Source of the DNA: Brachyhypopomus gauderio
Taxonomy: Eukaryota > Chordata > Actinopteri > Gymnotiformes > Hypopomidae
DNA length: 64,000 nucleotides
NCBI RefSeq assembly: GCF_052324685.1
Contig: NC_135218.1
Coordinates: forward strand, 11,930,358-11,994,357
Reading direction: 5' to 3'
Part shown: positions 20,716-31,559 of the stretch, piece by piece
How the letters are laid out: each line of letters starts with the position of its first letter
Numbering within the stretch: position 1 is the stretch's first letter
Position numbers and translations under genes: made by a program
Notes under the pieces: generated by a model
Database searches by the model: none
What the model saw: the letters and a program-made list of their open reading frames with translations, nothing else
What the model was told of the DNA's origin: nothing

Positions 20716-21485
20716 ATGTAGCTCCTCGTTTAGGAACTAAATCATTCACAGTGTGAGCACTGCTGCTCTCTCCGCTGTTGGCCATGTTTATTTTGCGCGC
20801 TGCACGCACAACCTGCGTCCTTGCGTCATAATGTCGCGATATTGCGAAATCCTATCGAATAAAGAAATGTACCGGTATTTTTGTGAACGATATTATATCG
20901 CCCACCCCTAGTACCTCATAGTGGAGTTTATTAAGGAGGGGCAAACTGGACCAGTGGCAAAGTCCTGGTACATGGATGGGTTCTCCTGGTGGCCTCCCTA
21001 TAAAGATCAAAGCCGACTTTTAAAAAAAGTGTTAAAAAAGCTGAGGTTCCCCAGCCAGATAAAGGGTGGAAAAAACACAGTGTGCGAATCCTTTATGAAT
21101 CAGGTAATAAAGACATGCATATGTTAACATGTACAATACAAAATATTATTAGGACCTTATCATAGCATGACAGATGGTTCTTTTTCATGGCTGTCATTAT
21201 TTCCCCCCAGAATCATTTGATAAGGTTTTTTTCTAAATGGAAAAAGTCGTGCTATACATCAGATGTTAACTCTGACACAGAGGTTCTAGGAAAGAGAGTC
21301 AGCAAGTAAGCTGTGCATTCTATACAATTAATGTTTTAAAACAATTCTGTGATAGAACCAGTTATTAACATACTTTTACTTGTAGAAGAAAAGTATACTC
21401 TTCATCGGACAAAGATGAAATGCCACCTATGAAAAAACAAATTCCTTCTGCCCCAAGACCCCCAGCCCCACCACAGACATGTAGA

Positions 21486-21780
21486 TGTCACAGTGAGGTG
21501 TGCCCCCTACTGGCCGCCTCCGTCCACAGCGGCTGTTGTTGTTGTTTGGTGACGTCATGTGCGTCCCTCAGGTGGGCGGAGCCCGTGATCCGTCTTACCT
21601 GAGGGTCGTTTGTTTGCCTATATATGTCTTGTCTTTGTACCAGTTGACTGCTGGTCATTATATCCTTAATTTGGATCTTTTGCACGGGTTTTGGTTTGCA
21701 CACTTTCTATTAAACCATCCTTTTTCCCCTGAGACTTGGTGTGATCGCTTCCTTTTAGTTGCTCACCCCTGCCCGTCACA
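21486..21780 (+). mobile_element. LTR (295 bp), plus orientation
   Basis: Starts TGTCACAG and ends CCCGTCACA (TG...CA). It is closely similar to 62744-63061 on the opposite strand, which fixes its limits. It has a CpG-rich start, a TATATATG box near 21620 and a late T-rich stretch. It lies just inside an intron of the DUF4806-like gene. Confidence 0.75.
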
Positions 21781-22440
21781 GAATGACCAGCCACCCTTCG
21801 GAAGCCGCCAGTCTCTTTTTCTTTCTCCTTCGTTCGTGGTCATGTCTCGTGGTAAGTGTTTGTCTGCGTGGTGTTTTGTGAAGTGTTCCGTCGTGCTTAT
21901 GTGTTGTGTTTGTGGCACGGCGAGGACCAGGGCTGTCTGCCCTGGGAAAACTCTTCGTGTTTGTCGTTTGTTTGTTGGAAGAGCTCCGCCGTGCTCGTGT
22001 TGTGTTTGTGGCACGGCGAGGACCAGGGCAGTCTCCCTGGTAAGCTCTTCGTCTTGTGTGGTGTTAGTGTGTCCAGGTGAACGGACGTGAGGATCTGTGT
22101 GCGTGCGCGTTTGTTATATGTTAAGTGTTTTGTGTGTGTGACGCGGTCGCCGCTCGTCACTGTCGCCTCGCTCCCCGTGTGTCGTGTGTTTTATGTGGGG
22201 AGCGACTGCGACTCTGAGCGGCGCGTCACTGTCGTTTATGTGTAGTGCACACAAGTATCGGTCCCGTTCGTTCAGTGTCTGCACACTAAGTTCTGTTTGT
22301 CTAGTCTTTGTGTGCATGTTTTGTCCTAGCGTGTTGTCAACTGTTAAATGTGTAATTCCACGCATGCTCCTCCCCTTAAATGTGTGTTTGGGGGGGGACC
22401 GGCTGTGGTCCCGAGGGCGTCGCTCCCGAGGGAGGCCCTG
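21781..22440 (+). other. Sequence following the LTR, with an internal ~96-bp duplication
   Basis: 'tgttgtgtttgtggcacggcgaggaccaggg' occurs near 21903 and 21999. No primer-binding site or gag frame could be recognised, so whether this is the LTR element's leader is uncertain. GT-rich throughout. Confidence 0.45.
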
Positions 22441-23850
22441 AATACGGTAGGGCGCGTTTAGAGCTGTTTGTAGTTAATGTTACCACCACAGTCACTACTG
22501 TACAATAGCTAGCTCTTAGCCTTGCTAGTTGCTATTTAGCTGTAGCCATAAACACAGCATGAGCAGCGATGACGTGCTACACATTTTGTGCAGTTACGCT
22601 ATATTGTTGTTGCTTTCACGGGAATGCTTGTGTTTAATATTTGTTATTTTTTACGTTCAAGATTCCCCTTCCACTGACGAGGCGAGCGGAGTTGGCGGAA
22701 AATGTTTCCTTTAACCGGGCTTTCCTCGGGGTGCTTGGCGAACTTGTGAACACCATGCAAGGCAGACGCCAGTAAAAGCACACAAAATGTTGCTTGTAGT
22801 ACTATAAATATTTATTTCATATAAAGCTATACGTATATATTTGCTTTTTGCACTTTTTTTAGCTATAACTATATTATTTACATATGTTGTACTTTAAATA
22901 TCTATATTTCATAATAAAGTTTGATTTCATTTGATTGTATGACTGATGCTTTTTATGCAGGGTGTGTTCAGCCTGTTTGAGTAATACCAAATTATTATCA
23001 ATAATTAGAGCAACCACATACAATAATGAAGATAAAGATAAATAAGATACAATAATGCTATGTGTTAAGGGGCATCGACCGGTGTTGTGGTCGCATACAA
23101 ATGATGTCACGACACTACAACCCGCGCGCCAACAGCGACTCCACCCACATTGTGGTGGTCCACCATTGTAATGGAAACACAACGCGACCGTACCGTTCCG
23201 TTGCGAATCGACCTGTATCGAACCGTACCGCGCCAAGCAGGCCCTAATGGAAATGCGCCATAAGAGTTAATGTGCCTTACACCCACTTTTGGGCAAATGT
23301 TCACACAAGTTGCCCACACGCAGCATTGGCCAAGGAGCCAGTTTTCCATCTCTGCAGCTGTTCCCTTCTGTACTCTCCCCTCCCACCTTCCTCTCATTAT
23401 ATTTGAGATGTAATGAAAAATCCTTAATCTCTTACTAACTTAACAACTTCTAACCTGGAGGGCCCTGGCTGGGGCTGAGTTTCAGGAGTGCTGGGTGGTG
23501 TCTCTGACAAAAGCAAAACTATGGCCCTGGACTTTGCTCTGGCTGCTTTTTTTTGCCTCTCTCCACTTCTTTCTTTTTGCCCTTTTTCTTTCTAGTGTCT
23601 CTGTCCTTCTTCCACCTGGCCCTCTCTTTTTCAAGATACTGTCTTCTTCTGTCAGGGTCAGCATCACGTCTGACGTTTTGCTATTTCAGCTCCTCTTTGA
23701 CTTATAACTAAAACAGATGCAGGACACCCTTAAACCAGCAGTCTGACTTTAATTGTTATTGTTAACAAGAGGTGTGTATAATGTTATTTTATTACGTTAT
23801 TATTGTCATTATTGTCACAAAACTATCCACCTGTCCCCCCTGTCATGCAT
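22441..23850. other. No gene recognised; one CG-rich repeat
   Basis: A CG-rich stretch at about 23040-23260, with repeated 'aaccgtacc/cgaccg' words, resembles a short fish DNA-transposon remnant. The rest shows no convincing ORF or exon. AATAAA occurs near 22912. Confidence 0.4.
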
Positions 23851-23853
23851 CAT

Positions 23854-24249
23854 GTCCACCCTATCAGGGAAGTATTAATGACAGGGTGGACAACGATAGG
23901 GTGGACATTTTCAGCTAAAATTTGCAATTGCTAAGCACATGGGGGCCCCTCAGCTAGCAGAGTTAGCAGTAGTGAAGGTGACCTCAAAATAAATATGACA
24001 ATATTTAAAAATTTTGAAAAATAATATTTTTAAATATTTCTCCATGATAGGGTGGACATGTTAAGCTCGACACCATGCAACAAGAAAGACAATATGAAGA
24101 AAATTGTGAAATTAAGGTGTAAATACTTACTGATAAGGGGTCATATGTGTCAGCCATCACTGAAGATCATCAAATTGGTGGTCGTGATGTCACAGATGAC
24201 ATCAGCTACCGCATTAAAGGGCCAGTTACAACATAATGACAGGGTGGAC
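23854..24249. repeat. Cluster of GA(T/C)AGGGTGGAC motifs
   Basis: Five copies of the 12-mer GAYAGGGTGGAC within 400 bp: 23895, 24046 and 24238 (+), a shortened one at 23881 (+) and one reversed at 23854. Spacing is irregular. Function unknown. Confidence 0.6.
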
Positions 24250-24639
24250 ACTGATTTGAGGGACATGCATTAAATACTTAATATTTATATTAAATATCTG
24301 TTGGAAACTACTAGAATTACCCATTCATGAAAGTTCTTGTCAATAATAATAAGACCACAAAAAAATTATTTTAATTTTGTTTAATTTAATGACTTATTAT
24401 ACTCATAGCTGCTCCCACTATTGTGAGAGGGACATGGCAAAATTGCCTACACATACTTAAAGAAAATAGTACAAATTAATAAAAAATAACTCCCAAGATG
24501 GTAAATATAGTATAGATATATATGTGTTAATGATTATACATTCGTAATAAAAACTCAAAACATCATTATTTTACATTAAATGGAAAATAAATGTGTGATT
24601 CTGACTGGGACCTTGAAAGGCACTTTATAATGATAATGA

Positions 24640-25915
24640 CCCCATTATGCTCGCTTTGAGGCAGACAACACCTCCCCTGCTGCCAAACTCGATCAGGAGA
24701 ACCACCCTTTTACCATCTATGTGTCCGAGGTGGCCAGATCCTTTATGTCCTTAAACCCACGCAAAGCTCCGGGTCCTGATGGCGTCCACAGCCGAGTTCT
24801 CAGAGCATGTGCCAGCCAGCTTGCTGGGGTCTTCACCAACATCTTTAACCTCTCCCTAAGTCTGTCAGTGATTCCCACATGCTTCAAGAAAACAACGATT
24901 GTCCCAGTTCCAAAGAAACCAGCCGTCACCTGTCTAAACGACTACCGTCCTGTCGCACTTACATCAGCAGCCATGAAGTGCTTCGAACGGCTCATAAAAT
25001 CACACATCTGCTCTATTCTTCCCTCCACCATAGACCCTCAACAGTTCGCTTACCGACCCAACAGATCCACAGACAACGTCATTTCACTGACTGTCCACAA
25101 CGCTCTCACACACCTGGACAAAAAGAACACATATGTTAGAATGCTGTTCATAGATTACAGCTCAGCGTTCAACACCATCATTCCAGCCAAACTCATAGAA
25201 CTGGGTATCAGCACACAGCTATGTAACTGGATACTGGACTTCCTGACGAGCAGACCCCAGGTGGTGAGAGTAGGAAACAGCTTCTCCTCTACTCTGACTC
25301 TAAGCACTGGTAGGTGCTGAAGAGGGTGGTGAGGACAGCAGAACACATTATCGGGAATAAACTACCTGCCATACACCAGTCTCGCTGTTCAAGGAAGATC
25401 CACAGAATCCAGAAGGACAGCACTCACCCAGCACATGGACTGTTCACCTTACTGCCATCAGACAGGAGGTACCGCAGCATTCAGGCCAAAACGACGCTGT
25501 CAATAAACAGTTTCTACCCACAGGCTATCAGGCTTCTAAACAAAGTGGGCAAATAAAGACAATAATTAATATAAATTCTGCACTGCAATCGTCTTACGAA
25601 CTTTTTTTTTCACTCACTGAGCCACTACCTCTATCAATGCAACAGTCACTTTAAAAGATCACAGTCACTTTAATACATCTTGTGCAATTTTAGTTTTGTT
25701 TTGTGTACTGATGTGTATATAATTGCATATAATATGTCTGTATATATATATTGTACAAATTTGATTCTCTATGTTATCTTTCTTCTCTCTTTTCACTATT
25801 ATATTATTAAGCTTCATTATTGTAGAGTGTATCCCTAACTCTCACCATAAGAATTTCAATGTACACATGTCCCATGGAGTGCAAATGACAAATAAACTTG
25901 AAACTTCAACTTAAA
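24640..25915 (+). mobile_element. CR1/Rex-like LINE with an internal deletion
   Basis: A 200-codon RT segment (24721-25320) contains [50 protein letters not shown] and the catalytic Asp in [12 protein letters not shown]. The frame then jumps, with the palm YxDD region deleted, to the C-terminal tail ([20 protein letters not shown] ... SFYPQAIRLLNKVGK, to 25556). A 3' UTR ends in AATAAACTTGAAACTTC near 25910. Likely the same clade as the copy at 15385-16466. Inactive. Bases 24250-24640 show no gene. Confidence 0.8.
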
Positions 25916-26085
25916 CGCTTGTCGTTTGAGTCTACCCTGTGCTTTAGCCCATGTTAGAAAATAAAAACACGTGAACCCTGGTATTTTTACACTCATTTTC
26001 GCTGCTGATGTATTTATTGGTTCATTAAGGCGTAATGGTTTTGACTGAGCCATCTGGAATGGCGAAAACGGTCTCTCGCATTTAA

Positions 26086-26696
26086 AGCCTGGTTTATACT
26101 TTTGCGAGCGACCGTAGCGCGCGACTCCGCCCACCTCGCGCAACCCTGCACGAGCGGTGTAGACGTTGTTCTCCGAAACGATAGGTGGCAGTGGAGAATA
26201 AAAAACCCCTGCAAAACCGGTGAAAGAACATTTTTACCTGACCAGAGACCGTATATATATACACATCAGGCATCAAACGTAAATATGGCTTTGCAGTGTT
26301 GTCTGAAACGATACGTTAACAAATACGAGCCTCTTGTAATTCCAGGACGAAACATGAGAGAACGTGAAGACGTTAAGATTGGGCGTTTTGAAAATAAACA
26401 ACCATTAAATAATGTGATAAAAAAGCGAATTATTTCGATTCATTTCGAGTATATGTATAAATATTTAACTGAATTAAGTTTAACGTGCTGGGAAATATTG
26501 AAATGGACCTTTAAAGTGACGAACAAGTGCTTTAATTCCACCTTGTAAAGGTGTATGAACCCGGCAAACATGACTTTGTCCATCGCGCTGAAGCGCGGCG
26601 CGCGCACGAAGTTACAAATTTCAAGAGGTGCACGACCTCGCGCACGGGCGGAGCCACAGCGATTACGTCATTTTCGCCGCAAGTATAAACCAGGCT
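26086..26696. mobile_element. Harbinger-like MITE, 611 bp, TAA target duplication
   Basis: TIRs AGCCTGGTTTATACTT at the left and AAGTATAAACCAGGCT at the right are perfect complements. They are flanked by TAA at 26083-26085 and 26697-26699, a PIF/Harbinger-type 3-bp duplication. The interior has one ORF (26287-26548, MALQCCLKRYVNKYEPL) without a recognised domain. Confidence 0.85.
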
Positions 26697-26770
26697 TAAG
26701 GATCTGGCTCCATACATTAAATCCATTGACAAGACAGTCAAAAAAAATGTAATGGATTTTACTATATTTT

Positions 26771-27056
26771 ACGGAGCCCGTAAGGTGACATCATGTATAA
26801 AAAAAATAATAACGCGTGGCCACGACTTACTAACGCGTGGGAACGAGATACTAATGTCGCCTTTCCCACGCGGCAACAAAGTTTATTTTTTCACAGCAAA
26901 GCAAGCAGATCCCAGGGATGTTCGCGAACTGACTGCCCAAGGAAAGTAAACCTGGCTTTATATAAAGTAATACTTAATTATCTTGTTCGCATGCGTTAGT
27001 AAGTCGTGGCCACGCGTTATTATATTTTTTACATAATGTCACCTTACGGGCTCCGT
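26771..27056. mobile_element. MITE with ~78-bp terminal inverted repeats
   Basis: Left arm ACGGAGCCCGTAAGGTGACA... through GGCCACGACTTACTAACGC is inverted at the right end (to 27056) with a few mismatches. Flanks tatatttt and aatatttt agree at 7 of 8 bases, suggesting an 8-bp duplication. 286 bp, no ORF. Confidence 0.85.
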
Positions 27057-27059
27057 AAT

Positions 27060-27640
27060 ATTTTATGGAGAGAATTCAGTGCCTATTCGAAAAGTAATCG
27101 CTACTAGGCAAAAATGGAAATGCAATCCACAAAATGCATTGCTTTTCCATACAAACATGCAGAATACGTGCCACAATGAAATGCAAAAGCACTATTACAT
27201 TACGTTTCAATGCACTTTATCTCTTTATTGAAAAACAATACACAAGAATTACCATTCAAAACCAAAACGCTGAATTTGTGCCAGAATTGAATATAATACA
27301 GCTCGAAATGTAATCACGGCACCGAGGTATTGCTTTTCACCGTACGGTATTTCTGACATAAATGTCTCCTTTAAATGTAATGATCACGAGATTGATTTAA
27401 ACACTGATGTGATGAAAACATGCCACAATGAAAAGTAAAAGCTCCAGGATTTGTATTTAAAGAAAGAAACGCTGAATTCGTGCCAGAAGCCACCCTGAAA
27501 TACAATGGACTGAACGTCATTGTATTCTATTGTGTGTCTCTGCGAAGCTGTATTCATGCCAGAATGAAATCTAATCACAGTCCAATAGGAACGCTCGCCT
27601 GAATTTGGGGCGGGGCTTAGACTCCAGTCAGAAGCAATCG
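27060..27640. repeat. Degenerate spaced motif (R)TGCCA(C/G)AATGAAA
   Basis: Variants of 'cgtgccacaatgaaat' occur near 27170, 27281, 27419, 27479 and 27557, spaced about 60-140 bp, often after 'gaattc/gaattt'. No ORF. It may be an old diverged satellite. Confidence 0.45.
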
Positions 27641-27769
27641 CTCATAGTTGGACTTGAAAGCAGCAGAAATGTCTTTTCACGACAGAATAAAAGGAAATAA
27701 ACAGTCTAATTGGACAAATTGAGGCTGGTGCAGTTACAGACGACTACGTGCTTAACTTAATTATTCCCT

Positions 27770-27925
27770 ATCTACCAACCTATCTACAACTCTAACCATC
27801 TATCTACCTATTAATCTACCTACATCTCTCTTTCTATCTATAACCATTGTGTCCTATCTATCTATATCTCTATCTCTCTATATCTCTATGTCTCTATATC
27901 TCTGTCTATCTCTATCTCTCTCTCA
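27770..27925. repeat. (CTAT)n / (TCTA)n microsatellite region
   Basis: Imperfect tetranucleotide and 'atctctat' repeats just before the acceptor of the exon at 27941. Confidence 0.8.
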
Positions 27926-28599
27926 TTTCCATGTTAACAGCACCTACACCACAACAAGGGCAAACAAGGTGGAACATGCCCAATACGTACACATGGCCAT
28001 CTCAGGACACAAGACAAGGCCAGGATGTTCTTCATCATACAAATGGTGAGTTTACCTAAAACTTTACAAGCCATATACACACATGCACCTCCTTGTATCT
28101 ATGTATACTGTCTATTTTATCAGCTCCATTTTGGAGCATGTTATAGTTTTTATAGATATTTGTCAGTATGTATAAATAAACACTCATATTTACAATCACT
28201 TCTTAGATTACTAAAATTAATGTTTAAATAAACCTTGTACTGTAAACAGCACACACTGCACAACAGGGACCCTCAAGGCGGTTCATCAATAATCAGTGCA
28301 CATGTAAGTTTGGTCTTTAAGACAAAGTAGTTTATAAATTGCTTACAATGAGTAAAAGGATAACTTCTATCTTATTTTTGCAGCTGTAGACAGAACAGTG
28401 TTAGAGGCAGTGAGAGAGATGGACCTGAAGATTACTTACCTCACATCACTTGTTGAGTTTCTTGTGGGTGGCTGGCGAATTTTGCCCCCACAACAGGTCC
28501 AGGATGAGGAGGAAATTAAAGTTTTTCCACTAAATTCAATGGAGGCCCTAGAAGATTTAGAGAAAAGACTGTTAGACAATGGGCTGAAGCAGAGGATGG

Positions 28600-29090
28600 T
28601 AACTTCATTTATAGATGATTTCCCATTACAGTTTTTCTCAGTCGATTTGGTTCATTTCTCAGATCAGAATTGAAATTCTCAAAACTGTTCATTCAGTCTC
28701 CACATCACCTAATCACTTGTGCACATCATAATTGCATTTCTCATTGTGTTTCACATTTTGCAAATGTTTTTGTACATTTTGCAAATGGACATGGACAATT
28801 GTCTGTTTTTTACATTATCAATTGCTTATGTTATGTTTATTAAAATGTATTGTACGGATTGTCTGTTTGGATTGTCTTACTCTCCAAAACATTTAGTCTT
28901 TAGGTCATCGCCTTGGTCATTGCATGCAAAAGTGCTGAACATGTTGTCATAATCTCTAAGGCATCATTTTACTTTTTTTTGTTGTTACATTTTGGTAATT
29001 TTATCCTAACTTGATTAAATGATTCACATGTGAACATTCAGTTACAGTAAGAAAGGGAATTTGTGAAGGTTTAGATCAACCAATAGTTTC
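28600..29090. other. No gene seen
   Basis: AT-rich sequence following the last DUF4806-like exon. The expected next exon was sought here and not found. Confidence 0.5.
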
Positions 29091-29215
29091 AATGGTTTTT
29101 GGGATTTGGACCCATAGTATTGTTAACCTTGTAAATCCTGTAAAGCGCTTTGTGACAACATATGTTGTGAAAAGTGCTATACAAATATATTTGATTTGAT
29201 TTGATTTCAACCACA
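29090..29215 (+). mobile_element. LINE 3' tail (L2-type)
   Basis: 'gtaaagcgctttgtgacaac' then 'gctatacaaatatatttgatttgattt' matches the 3' tail of the L2 copy at 47.85-49.39 kb. Confidence 0.7.
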
Positions 29216-29266
29216 GGCCAGAGGTGCGTCTCATGAACTGTTACTGTAATTGGCAAACATTTTTAG

Positions 29267-29525
29267 ATGCTAAACATTGCAGTATCACAAAGTCTCATAA
29301 TGGAAACACGAGGCCATGTACAGGGTGAACAGCCAAGAAGAGGACGAAGACTATGTGGTGTAAGGCTGAAGGGACAAAACAGTAAAATAAGGGCAACAAT
29401 TGTGGACCATGTTTTACATGTAAGTCATGGTCTCACAATGGCTGAAGCTGGTCGCTGGGTGCAGCTGAATATTGGAAGAACAACTGTGTCTGTGTTCAAT
29501 CGTTCAAACATTTCATAGAGAAAAT
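29267..29525 (+). pseudogene. Transposase N-terminal fragment (Tc1/IS630-like)
   Basis: Reads IRATIVDHVLHVSHGLTMAE then AGRWVQLNIGRTTVSVFNRS, resembling the N-terminal helix-turn-helix of fish IS630/Tc1-like transposases, preceded by an Arg/Gly-rich segment. Ends at a stop at 29516. No catalytic domain follows. Bases 29530-30010 contain nothing recognisable. Confidence 0.5.
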
Positions 29526-30009
29526 GTATGTAAATTCAGAAATGTGCATTCTGCTGTAATGCTGCACACTGACATTACAGTAATTCTGACATTATAAAAT
29601 TTTGTGTATTGCATTTTTGCATTCTTATACCATATAGGACATAAAAATGAGCTCATAGGGGTGGCAGAGGTTCCATTTTCTGTATTTTCTCTGGAGGTTG
29701 TATGTGCTCAGGTTGTTTTGAATGTGTAGAGTAAGTTTCTAATTTTGCAGTTTTTCCAGTCAGCTGTCTGTCTTTTCTGAGTTTCAATCAGATTTGTTTT
29801 TGTCAACAAATTGCAGTGCAAACAATACAGTCAAACAATATTGCTATACAAACTTGATTCCAGGCCAATTTCTTTCTATCAGTCTCCCACATGTGTAACT
29901 TTTGTGTTCTTTGTATTTTGTGTGTAACGTAGTATTTAATTTGATATACCACAGAATATTGACTGAGAAAAACTGTAAATCAAATCTAGCTACCACCAAC
30001 TCTCTGTCT

Positions 30010-30225
30010 CCACAAATATGGACTTGTGCTAACGGGCCGCCCAATGGAGAATGCATTACCTTTTGAGTCTTGGTCCTCCCGAGGTTTCTTCCTAATCCCC
30101 ACCATCATATGGAGTTTTTCCTTGTCACTTTTGGCTTGCTATTTAGGGAACTGGACCCATACGATTGTAAAGCTGCTTTGTGACATGTTTTGTAAAAAGC
30201 GCTATATAAATAAATTTGACTTGAC
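30010..30225 (+). mobile_element. L2-type LINE 3' end
   Basis: Contains 'gagtcttggtcctcccgaggtttcttcct', 'gagtttttccttgtcac', 'taaagctgctttgtgac' and 'gcgctatataaataaa', the same order as the 3' UTR of the L2 at 49190-49380. Confidence 0.8.
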
Positions 30226-30285
30226 TGACTAGCTAGCTAGCTATCTATCTCTATCTAGCTATCTATCTCTATATCTCTGCAGAAT
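30226..30285. repeat. (CTAG/CTAT)n microsatellite
   Basis: Tetranucleotide repeats of ctag and ctat directly behind the LINE tail. Confidence 0.8.
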
Positions 30286-30483
30286 ATCTGTCAATATCTA
30301 AACATTTTCTAAAAAGAAGTGCAAATATTTTAGCCAAGATTGTATACAGTTTTATATTATTAGTAAAAATCTTCTAATCACTTACTTTAAGTCAATACAA
30401 TAAATAAGATATTAACTGATTTTAAATAAGAACCCTGATTACTAAATGCAAAACATAATGCTATGTTATGAAGTGTGTCTCAT

Positions 30484-30720
30484 GTTACGTACTAGTAAGG
30501 TTACACAACAGGTAAAATCATCCTACCTACATTTTCACTATAAGCACGTTCTGGTAAGGTTAGACAACAGGTAAAATTATCCTACCTACATTATCATCAC
30601 TATAAGCACGTACTGGTAAGGTTACACAACAGGTAAAATCATCCTACCTACATTATCATCACTATAAGCACGTACTAGTAAGGTTACACAACAGGTAAAA
30701 TAGTCCTACCTACATGATTG
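30484..30720. repeat. 58-64-bp tandem repeat, four copies
   Basis: 'acgtactagtaaggttacacaacaggtaaaat' begins near 30486, 30544, 30607 and 30671, each followed by 'atcctacctacat' and a 'cactataagc' phrase. Confidence 0.9.
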
Positions 30721-30722
30721 TC

Positions 30723-30895
30723 GAAAGCACGGTATAATTACAGGATTTATAAAGTAATATATAATGTATTTTAACATATATACGCGCTGTGGTTGAGCAT
30801 CTACATTATCGCCGAAAGCACGTTATAATTACAGGATTTATAAAGTAACATATAATGTATTATAACGTATATACGCGCTGTGGTTGAGTATTTCG
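30723..30895. repeat. ~89-bp tandem duplication
   Basis: Two copies starting 'cgaaagcacg.tataattacaggattt' (about 30723 and 30812), both ending 'tatacgcgctgtggttgag'. Confidence 0.85.
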
Positions 30896-30898
30896 AAA

Positions 30899-31002
30899 CG
30901 GTAGGACAAATTTTTACGGTAGCACAAATCCACAGATATATCTGTAAATTCGTCCTACCGCCGTGCTCTGGACAATGACGTAATTTTTCATGCGCATGCG
31001 CA
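30899..31002. promoter_or_regulatory. Nested palindromes and a perfect NRF1-type site
   Basis: CGGTAGGAC (30899-30907) is inverted as GTCCTACCG (30952-30960), with ACAGATATATCTGT (30932-30945) between them. Thirty bases on, TGCGCATGCGCA (30991-31002) is a perfect NRF1-type palindrome. No adjacent coding exon was found. A regulatory role is inferred only. Confidence 0.4.
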
Positions 31003-31369
31003 GTACATCTGGTAGGTCAGTTTGACCGATAGGATAGATTTTTTCATTTTTTATTGTTGATTTTCTGTTAAATAAACATGTTAAAGGAAAATCCCTTTGA
31101 CTTAATTTTGTTTTGGGGTAATAATAATATTAATTAGTTACATAAAATAATATATCAATTTTTCCAGTGTAGATTTCTGTTTGAGTCTTTAGGCTTCTTA
31201 ATGGCTCATACGATCTCGCTGTTTATGTATTTCATAGCTTTAACTTGGGGAGGAAGAAGAATATAAAATCTAGCTTTAAATGTAATTTAATCTAAGAAGG
31301 TTTGATTTTAAATGCCGCATTCAGGTATTTTCAGATGCTGCATTTTAGCTATACTGTACATATGAGCAG

Positions 31370-31530
31370 GGTCTGAGTGGGTCACTTTTTCAGCCCGGGA
31401 GATTCATGTCCAAATTCGGCCCAAAATTATTTTTCCCTCCCAATCGGCCCAAACTAGAGATTGACATGAGCCGGCCCATCGGGAATCCTCCCGAATCTCC
31501 CGATTAGCCACTCCGGCTCTGCATATGAGT
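31370..31530. repeat. MITE-like fragment ('agccgg/cccgggag' type)
   Basis: Words such as 'cagcccgggagattcatgtcc' and 'gaatctcccgattagccactccggctc' resemble a recurrent fish repeat. Ends not fixed. Bases 31003-31370 show no gene. Confidence 0.4.
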
Positions 31531-31559
31531 CTGGATTGCAGCGTATGAACGTCATTTTG

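Larger units (their letters stand above)
19093..20911. mobile_element. hAT-like insertion with 8-bp target duplication
   Basis: TACCTCAT is present at 19085-19092 and 20912-20919. Between them the ends read AAGGCTGGGCGATATGG... and ...ATATCGCCCACCCCTAG, an imperfect inverted pair of the 'gggcgatat' hAT MITE type. The 1.8-kb insert splits the reading frame of the DUF4806-like gene after its third codon. A second element lies inside it. Confidence 0.8.
19082..28598 (+). pseudogene. DUF4806-like gene, split by insertions and lacking its last exon(s)
   Basis: ATG TAC CTC AT at 19082-19092 resumes as A GTG GAG at 20920 once the 8-bp duplication is allowed for. It gives MYLIVEFIKEG then SWYMDGFSWWPPYKD, a start I associate with fish DUF4806 proteins. 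Exons 20920-21103, 21211-21302, 21389-21480, 27941-28045, 28250-28303 and 28384-28598 have matching phases. The last carries FPLNSMEALEDLEKRLLDN, which leads into DUF4806; the conserved core exon expected after 28598 was not found. An LTR sits 5 bases beyond the donor at 21481, and about 6 kb of repeats fill that intron. These proteins often accompany transposase-like genes, as here. Confidence 0.6.

Noticed and set aside
31370-31530. Promoter of the gypsy element
   Set aside because: It lies past the 3' end of the minus-strand element and looks like a separate repeat.
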